A stretch of 64,000 bases of DNA, from the NCBI GenBank assembly GCA_016859345.1, contig CM029129.1, forward strand, positions 20,609,195 through 20,673,194, written 5' to 3'. The translations under genes and the position numbers were made by a program. This document shows, piece after piece, positions 57,905-64,000 of the stretch; the first letter of the stretch is position 1, and each line of letters begins with the position of its first letter. The notes under the pieces are model-generated. The model was not told the DNA's origin and made no database searches. It saw only the letters and a list, made by a program, of their open reading frames with translations. This stretch comes from Istiophorus platypterus (lineage: Eukaryota; Chordata; Actinopteri; Istiophoriformes; Istiophoridae).

Positions 57905-57927
57905 GGGGGGGTATTGGGGGGGGTGGG
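57905..57927 (+). other. G-quadruplex candidate
   Basis: G-tracts of 7, 8 and 3 separated by TATT and T. The 7- and 8-base tracts can each supply more than one stack. Confidence 0.5.
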
Positions 57928-58901
57928 TCAGAGGAATAGAAGGGACACAACAAAAACGTGGCACCTCTGCGACGCCTGTGTGTAACTGTGGTGCGTGAGA
58001 AGAAATATTTTTCCTGCGGAAGAGTCGCTTGGACCGACGCCGCCTTGTGGCCCAGATACACAGAACCGGACTCGTTGCGTTTTCTCTGCTTCACGTCAAC
58101 CACACTCTTAAACACAGGGAGGCTGCTCAATGAAAGCCGTGAGCTACGCAGCACCTTGGAACCCATTACTCCTTTATCACTTTTAAAAAGGTCAACGATG
58201 ATTATGTCTCCTTTATTGTCTTATTATTGACATTCAACAACAGTCTTCGGTTATTACACCTTGATACTTCTACTTAATCCTAATGTGTGGCCTCTAGTAT
58301 TCCTCGGTTTCCTCGGAATTCTTAACTTGTTTGCTTAAGGTCACGTTGATGTAATTCTTGGGACACATGTTGAAATAGCTGATATCTAATGGGACGGCTG
58401 TGTATTTGCGCAGTAGAAAAATACATTTACGGATATGAAGGCAGCAAGTATGTGATTTATTTATTTTTATTTTTTTAACATGGATTCACCGGAAACCGCA
58501 GCATTTGGTTTTGGCGTCGACTTTGCTACTGTTCTATGTACTTGAATCTGGTTTTGAATTGCATTGATCCTCCAAGATTCTCTTAGTATACTGTAGTTAT
58601 TTAGTGCTTCTCGAACCGTCTGTTAGTTCACATCAACAGCTGTGGAGAAGGGGAATAGAAAAAAAATGTATTGACCGGAGGACGTCTTCGGCTTTAAGGG
58701 CGCTCACTGATTTTTGATGGCAACATAACCAGGCAACCTCGGTCGATGTTCTCGAAAAATACGGCAAAAGCGTCTGAGAGCGGCAAAATCCAAAAAAACA
58801 AAACGATTCTGACGAAGGAGACTTCCATCAGAGCATCGGCTTGATTATTTACTCAACTCTCGCTCATCTCCCAATGCTGGACACAATGCCGGTGTCCTTT
58901 C

Positions 58902-58929
58902 CACACACACACACACACACACACACACA
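58902..58929. repeat. (AC)n microsatellite
   Basis: About 14 pure AC units. Confidence 0.95.
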
Positions 58930-59299
58930 TGCTCACTCCCAAGTTAGCTTTTTATCCGCTGCATTCATCTGTCTCGTCCGGGTGAAAAACTAAAGGTTAG
59001 TAAAGGTCTTAGATATGTTTCCAAGGAGGAGGGAACCTGCATGCTAAGAGCGTGGTCAGTGCAGATATCGCCCCCAGACCTCCGCCCCGGCTAATGTTAC
59101 CGATACCAAAGGTCACATATCAGATGGAACTTTTTATGCTGCAGAAGGGCTGAACCGCACGGACTCGCTACGGCAGTTGTCATGTGGATGCAGGTTGCTG
59201 GCGGAGAGAGTTTTCTCGGGGAGCATCAAGGAGTCGGTGGATTATAAACAAAAAAAAAAAATGAAATTAAATAAAACAGCTTGTTCCTTCCCTCGCCAT

Positions 59300-59980
59300 C
59301 AGCCATCGGCTCTTTTTACCCATCCGGTTCTCCCTCCACGAAGCCCGGTCCTCCTCCGCCACGGACGAAAGCCCAGCGTGCAGCCTGGAAGGAGTGGAAA
59401 TGAGGGCTTATTTACTCTCCCAGCGGCTGAGGGGCCAGTAGTCCCGGGCCGTCGGGGGGCTCTGGAAGGCAGAGTTGGAGGAAGCAGGCGCTCGTCTCGG
59501 GATGATTTCATGCCGGGCGTGTTTGGAGAAGGCTCCGTTTGAACTCTGGCAGGGTCGTTCCCGTAATTGGTTTCATTCGGGCAAGAAAGAGCGACGCCGC
59601 TCAGAACAAAAATAGCCAATAAACCGGACCCCGGTTTATCGGAAAGGGGGGGGGGCACCAGAGCTGCGGCAAACAGGAAACAAACTACCAGACTCGTGCT
59701 TTTATTGGTGTGGGGGGCGGTGCCGGAGTCAAATGGAGACCGAAAACCAGCGCAGCAAAGCACCCAAAAACGATGGCGCTGCACGTGGGACGGGGGTCGT
59801 GTCGAGGTCCAGGCTCGCGAGGGGAAAAGAAAAACAACAGAGGCCGGGGAGGGAGAGGAGTAAGATGGCGTCCTTTCATCAGCTGGGATAATGGTTTGTA
59901 TATCAGTGTGATCCGGTCCGTGGGCGGGCGGATAGCGTCAGCTGCGGCGGACGGGTGGCGTGCAACACAAAGAAAGAAAT
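59300..59980. other. CpG-rich, GC-rich segment
   Basis: CpG-containing sequence with open frames up to about 186 codons on both strands, none with a recognised domain. AAGATGGCG at 59862-59870 is a strong YY1-like word. No transcription start could be assigned. Confidence 0.4.
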
Positions 59981-62070
59981 TTTCCGCAGTAACTACGGGC
60001 CTATTAGATTGGTCTATTTTTTTTTTATCCCCCTCAAAAGCGAAGGAGTAAACAACCTTGCACTTCAATAAGCGACAATTTCCGTAACACATCCTGAGAT
60101 TCTCGCCCGCGTAAGTGGGCTGAGGGAAAAAGTGAGTGGATGCTCGGCGAGCACAAATCATGCTTTTAAATGTAGCAGGTTTGGTTTGTGCTGTGAGAGC
60201 TGTAAGAAAAACAGGACTGTAGCCCCGCTTCTCCTTAAGGCCCAAATAGTTTTTTGTACGTTTTGTCCCTGCAGTAAAATATTACACTTCATTAATGGTG
60301 AACAGTTTTTAAGAGCACAGTGTATTCATTTATTTGTTTTCCTACCGTCGAGGCACGAGTGTTCTACTTTATATTAAAATACCAAAATATGTCTCGATAA
60401 AGTAGCTGTTCGCTCGGATGTCACGTAATTTACACGCGACCACGTTTGACAGGTGTGAAAGTTTAACTAAACTGTTTACTTTGAGGCGTCCTCTTGCCAA
60501 CACACTTTACAAATTCAGTTGTTTATTTTCCCAGACAACTACCAGCAAATCAACCGCTTTCTCTGTCTCAGTGTAATAATGGAAGCAAAGCCGGATGATT
60601 ACGGGGGAAAGGAGAATGTGAACTTGAAAGCCGCTTTTGTTAAAATAAGAAAAATTCTTAAAAAACAGGAAAAAAGAAAAAAGGAAACAAACGGTCGTAT
60701 GTGTGAAAACAAAGTGAAAACAAGGCTGTCGCTGATTATTCAAATAAGAATGTGTGGTTTTTGTTAATGTGCCTCTGCTTGGACAAACGCACAAGGTGCC
60801 TGCTGACAGAGGCCATTAAAAAGAATATAATAAAATAAAAACCTCCTTTAGGCGCCTGTGACTGAGGCGTCCATAGTGCGTCATGCGGCCCCCGTGTTGT
60901 TTACTTGTGTGTTTTGTTTTTTTGGCTGTTTTTGTTTTTTTGTTTTTTTTTTCCCCCTCCCACCGGGGGAGATGTCGTGTCACTGGATTCTCTTAACAGC
61001 GTAATCACTGTTTTCCCCTAATCTGGAGCGTTGCTAATGGTTACATCACCGTCCCGGCGTAGCCCTCGCCGGCGAGCGCGCCGAGCAGCGTCGGCGCTGG
61101 ATGAAAAGCCGTCACGCTGTCACCCGGAAGGAAGGTACCGAAGGTGCTCTTTGATTTAAAATGCCTGCGTGGGGGGGCAACCCCCCTCACCACCACCACC
61201 ACCACCACCACCACTCCCTTTGCATGTTTCCTGGGCTGCACGTAAAAATCACACCCGTACGCGACCATCGTCGTGCCCTCGTGTCTTCGCCGTGCGTTTC
61301 CCTTTCTTCAGACAATAAAGGCATCGCTGATGAGGAGCTCTTCTTCATGTGGGCTAAAAAACACTTGAGACACTTGAGAGAAGTTGGAGGCTGAAAAGGA
61401 TAAAGGGGGGGGGGCGCTTTCATCTTCCATGAGAGCCAACGCACCGAATCTGGACCCCCCCCCCCCCAACCTTTGGAAACCTTTTGTCCGTCAGAGGAGA
61501 TTGAAAAACGGGCGGGCAGGGTCGCGTCTGATACCCGGTTTGCATCTCCCATTCCCTTTATTAAAAAAGAAAAGAAAAGAGCGACCACATGGTGCGGCGA
61601 CAAAGAGGCATTTTAATAGGCCCCAGATGAATTATCTATAACTATGACTGAATAAATCTTTAATCGCTGTAATGAACTTTAGAGTATGGATTCAAAAAGC
61701 CATTTAGCTGATAAATGACCAGCGAAGGGCTCTGATACTGGGATAAATCAAATGAGGCTGGGGTCTTTACTTTTTTTTTTTTTGCACCAAAGACCAGCTG
61801 GTTTGAATAATTGACTTTAGAGGCACAGCGGCTCAGAACCGACCGCCGACAAGCAAGAAGCGAACGCTTGTTGTGGTTTTTTAAAATTTTTTCGTCGTCG
61901 TCTCACGGAGCCGTTGAGTCTTTTTCTCCCGTCGGAATAAAAGAAAAGAAAAAACAAAAAAAAGAAAGACACGCTCGTCCCCACGATCTTCCTCCCTGAG
62001 TTGAGCTCTTGCAGGCTGCAGGAATCTTCCCTGTCGAGCCGTGGACAAATACAAAGTGTGACTCGGCACG
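59980..62070. other. non-coding sequence with homopolymers
   Basis: No gene supported. T-rich tracts near 60910-60955, a 10-G run (61405-61414), a 13-C run (61455-61467), a CAC triplet tract and an ACACTTGAG doublet near 61362. Confidence 0.55.
61188..61214. repeat. (CAC)n triplet repeat, about 9 units
   Basis: Pure CAC/ACC triplets, giving a false poly-His frame on the plus strand. Confidence 0.97.
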
Positions 62071-62073
62071 AGA

Positions 62074-62138
62074 CCCTCCTCCTCCTCCTCCTCCTCCTCC
62101 TCCTCCTCCTCCTCCTCCTCCTCCTCCTCCTCCTCCTC
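62074..62138. repeat. (CCT)n triplet repeat, about 22 units
   Basis: 65 bp of uninterrupted CCT/AGG triplets, purely pyrimidine on the plus strand. Gives false poly-Pro and poly-Arg frames. Confidence 0.98.
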
Positions 62139-62382
62139 ACCACAGACTCACGTGCCGCTCATCCTGCTTAGCTTTACAAAATGACAGCCTAAGGTCAAGT
62201 GCTTCATCTAGTATTTTCTTTTCTTTTCTTTTTTCCTCTCTCCGCCGGCCGGACCCCCACCAGCGAATGTCAGGTTTAATACCACCGGCCATTAATTGCT
62301 GGTATTCGTCACAACGCCTTCAATGTACACAAGAAGATATAGGACCCTCCTGCTTCTGTCCATGTCAGCAGTTTTGTCCTTT

Positions 62383-62427
62383 TGTGTGTGTGTGCATGTG
62401 TGTGTGTGCGTGTGTGTGTTTGTGTGC
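62383..62427. repeat. (GT)n microsatellite, interrupted
   Basis: About 45 bp of GT with CAT, C and T interruptions. Confidence 0.93.
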
Positions 62428-62439
62428 CATGTTTAGAGA

Positions 62440-64000
62440 CACGCTCATATTTCAAGGGGGGGGGAAGTGAGATTGTCTTTTTTTTACCTGTATATATTAT
62501 GTTTGCCATCTTGATTTATAGCTTGACAAAAGAAAAAAAATACGCATCTATCCACAGGCGGGCGAAGCCGCTGTTGCGGTGCATGGGACCCCCCCCCCCC
62601 CAGCACCCCCCCACCCCGGGCTGGAATAGCTGGTGTGATCTGGATTTCACGCAGCTGCAATATGCCAGCAAATGAGCCTGAAAATGAGAGCAGAGGCTAC
62701 ATGAGCATTAGAAGCGGCCGGGGCCAATATTTGCCACCACGCCCCATCAGCCGTACCTGCTTTTGTTGGAAAGTAACACATGTTTTCACTCACAGCAGCA
62801 CGACCCCAGGTGCGTAGCACAACCCTGGGTGCATAGCCGCACGAGGAAAATGCCGGTCACACATTCCGGACGGCATTTTCCCGATGTGCGAAAAGCGCCG
62901 CAGAGTTTTCTGCGCCGGCCTCTTCGCCCGGATTTGCCCCCGTTGTTCGTTCGGCGGAGTCGGAATAGCCGGGAGCGTCTTCGGAGCCGCAAACGGGTTT
63001 GAAATATGGAGCGCCTTGTGACAAGCTAACGTTTCTGGCCCCTGCTCAGGAACACCATACATCACTATCAATTACATCTTTTTATGAAGATGAATTGCTT
63101 CATAGTTTTTGCCCCAGGAGCTTTTTTTTTTTTTTTTTTTTTACATAGTAATATGAAGCATTGATGCACAGGCTGTGTGCCGCCCTCGTTGAGGCTCAGG
63201 TGAAATTTAACAAGTAGTGCTTCAAAGTTCGCCCCCTCCAGTGAGTCGGTATATTTTTTGGGGCGATTTCCACCCAAAAGACTGCGAGAAACAATAAATA
63301 AATAAATAAACGGTCAGAACCTGGAGGGTTAAGTTCCGAGTATTCCAGTCTGAGGAATCTCAGTCTTTATCGAGACCTGCCAGGGATCTGGGGCCACAGC
63401 TGCCGCCCGCTAGCAAGGGGCCTGCACCCCCCACCCCAAAATGCCGAGGGAAGGGGGGACATTAGATATTCAAAGCGCGCCGCTGTTTACCGACGGGGCG
63501 GCGCAACCTCTCTCTGCAGGGGCTGAAAAGGTGCTCAGCTCTGACAATTACTTGGCTCAAAGTGACGGAGAACAACAACGACCGAGATGAGGCAGAGCCA
63601 ATAACATTCAGCGGGGAACCTGCTAAAACAGCGGTGCCAATTCCCTTTACTAAGGAGCTGTCATCTTGCCAAATGATGCGCGTCACTGGGTTTCACTTCC
63701 TTTTTTTCCCCTGAAGCTGCCTTTTACAGAGTTGTTTCTGCATTTGAAAGCCTACTTATTACAATCTTTGAACTCTTGCAGGAATCTGTTCTTTTATTTT
63801 TTTTTTTTCCACTGGAGGAGATGGCTCTGACAGCTCGCTCCACACTTGGGGGAACGTAGTGTTTTTGTCTGGAAGAGATATTCATGAGGGGGTAAAGGGA
63901 AAAAATAAAGTCCTCCCTGGTTGTCGGGTGGAGGTCGTGCCCCCCCCCCGCGGCAAAAACGCCTGTTGGTGGCGGAGCGTCCAAGCCGCCACGATGGCGG
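62440..64000. other. non-coding right end
   Basis: No gene supported. Contains a 13-C run (62589-62601), a GC-rich part at 62860-63000 with an 11-bp inverted repeat, 21 T (63122-63142) and an AAAT tract near 63291-63312. The last bases contain a YY1-like CGATGGCGG word cut by the window edge. Confidence 0.55.
62845..62881. repeat. 11-bp perfect inverted repeat, 15-nt loop
   Basis: GGAAAATGCCG (62845-62855) and CGGCATTTTCC (62871-62881) are exact reverse complements. The loop contains ACATTCC, a TEAD/MCAT-type word. An 11-bp stem with a loop of up to 15 nt is expected about 0.2 times in 64 kb by chance. Confidence 0.85.

Larger units (their letters stand above)
55670..59290. other. non-coding sequence with simple repeats
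   Basis: No gene supported. AT-rich parts (56230-56660, 58180-58640) alternate with GC-rich ones. ATTT tract at 57153-57184, CA tract at 57621-57667, AC tract at 58902-58929. Open frames lack domains. Confidence 0.55.

Noticed and set aside
59685..60245. 186-codon minus-strand frame
   Set aside because: GC-rich segment with frames on both strands. No recognisable domain.

Overview
This is eukaryotic, almost entirely non-coding DNA, most likely from a ray-finned (teleost) fish. The evidence is: a decayed Tc1-type DNA transposon of the kind common in fish (about 42.2-43.5 kb, minus strand); fragments of two interspersed repeats that I recognise as abundant in teleost genomes (about 7.4-7.7 kb, 29.7-29.85 kb and 53.2-53.4 kb); very many (GT)n, (CT)n and mononucleotide tracts; and no bacterial-style gene packing or ribosome binding sites. 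No functional protein-coding exon, tRNA or rRNA gene could be supported. Nearly all open frames are chance frames or frames through simple repeats.

Layout. 0-7 kb: GC-rich and simple-repeat-rich sequence, with a CpG-dense block near 2.05-2.42 kb. 7.4-7.7 kb: teleost repeat copy 1. 8-15 kb: balanced-composition DNA resembling conserved regulatory DNA, with a strong REST/NRSF-type element (8.71 kb), a GATA-motif cluster (14.54-14.69 kb) and an 8-bp tandem of CACCTG boxes (15.01 kb). 15-29 kb: more of the same, with a nested palindrome at 25.42-25.47 kb. 29.7 kb: hAT-like repeat fragment. 30.22-32.93 kb: a 2,709-bp array of exactly 387 heptamers, CTCACGC, the most striking object in the window. 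33-41 kb: simple repeats and regulatory-looking DNA. 42.2-43.5 kb: Tc1 relic. 44-50 kb: AT-rich regulatory-looking DNA and a strong G-quadruplex candidate. 50-53 kb: CpG-dense blocks. 53.2 kb: teleost repeat copy 2. 54.97-55.01 kb: a long CT tract ending in a juxtaposed acceptor and donor, resembling a recursive (zero-length exon) splice site. 55-64 kb: simple repeats and GC-rich DNA.

Interpretation. The window behaves like a gene desert or the inside of a very long intron with scattered candidate enhancers. Those regulatory calls rest on composition and motifs only, since no alignment could be run. The heptamer array, the possible recursive splice site, the REST-type element and the GATA cluster are the items most worth testing.
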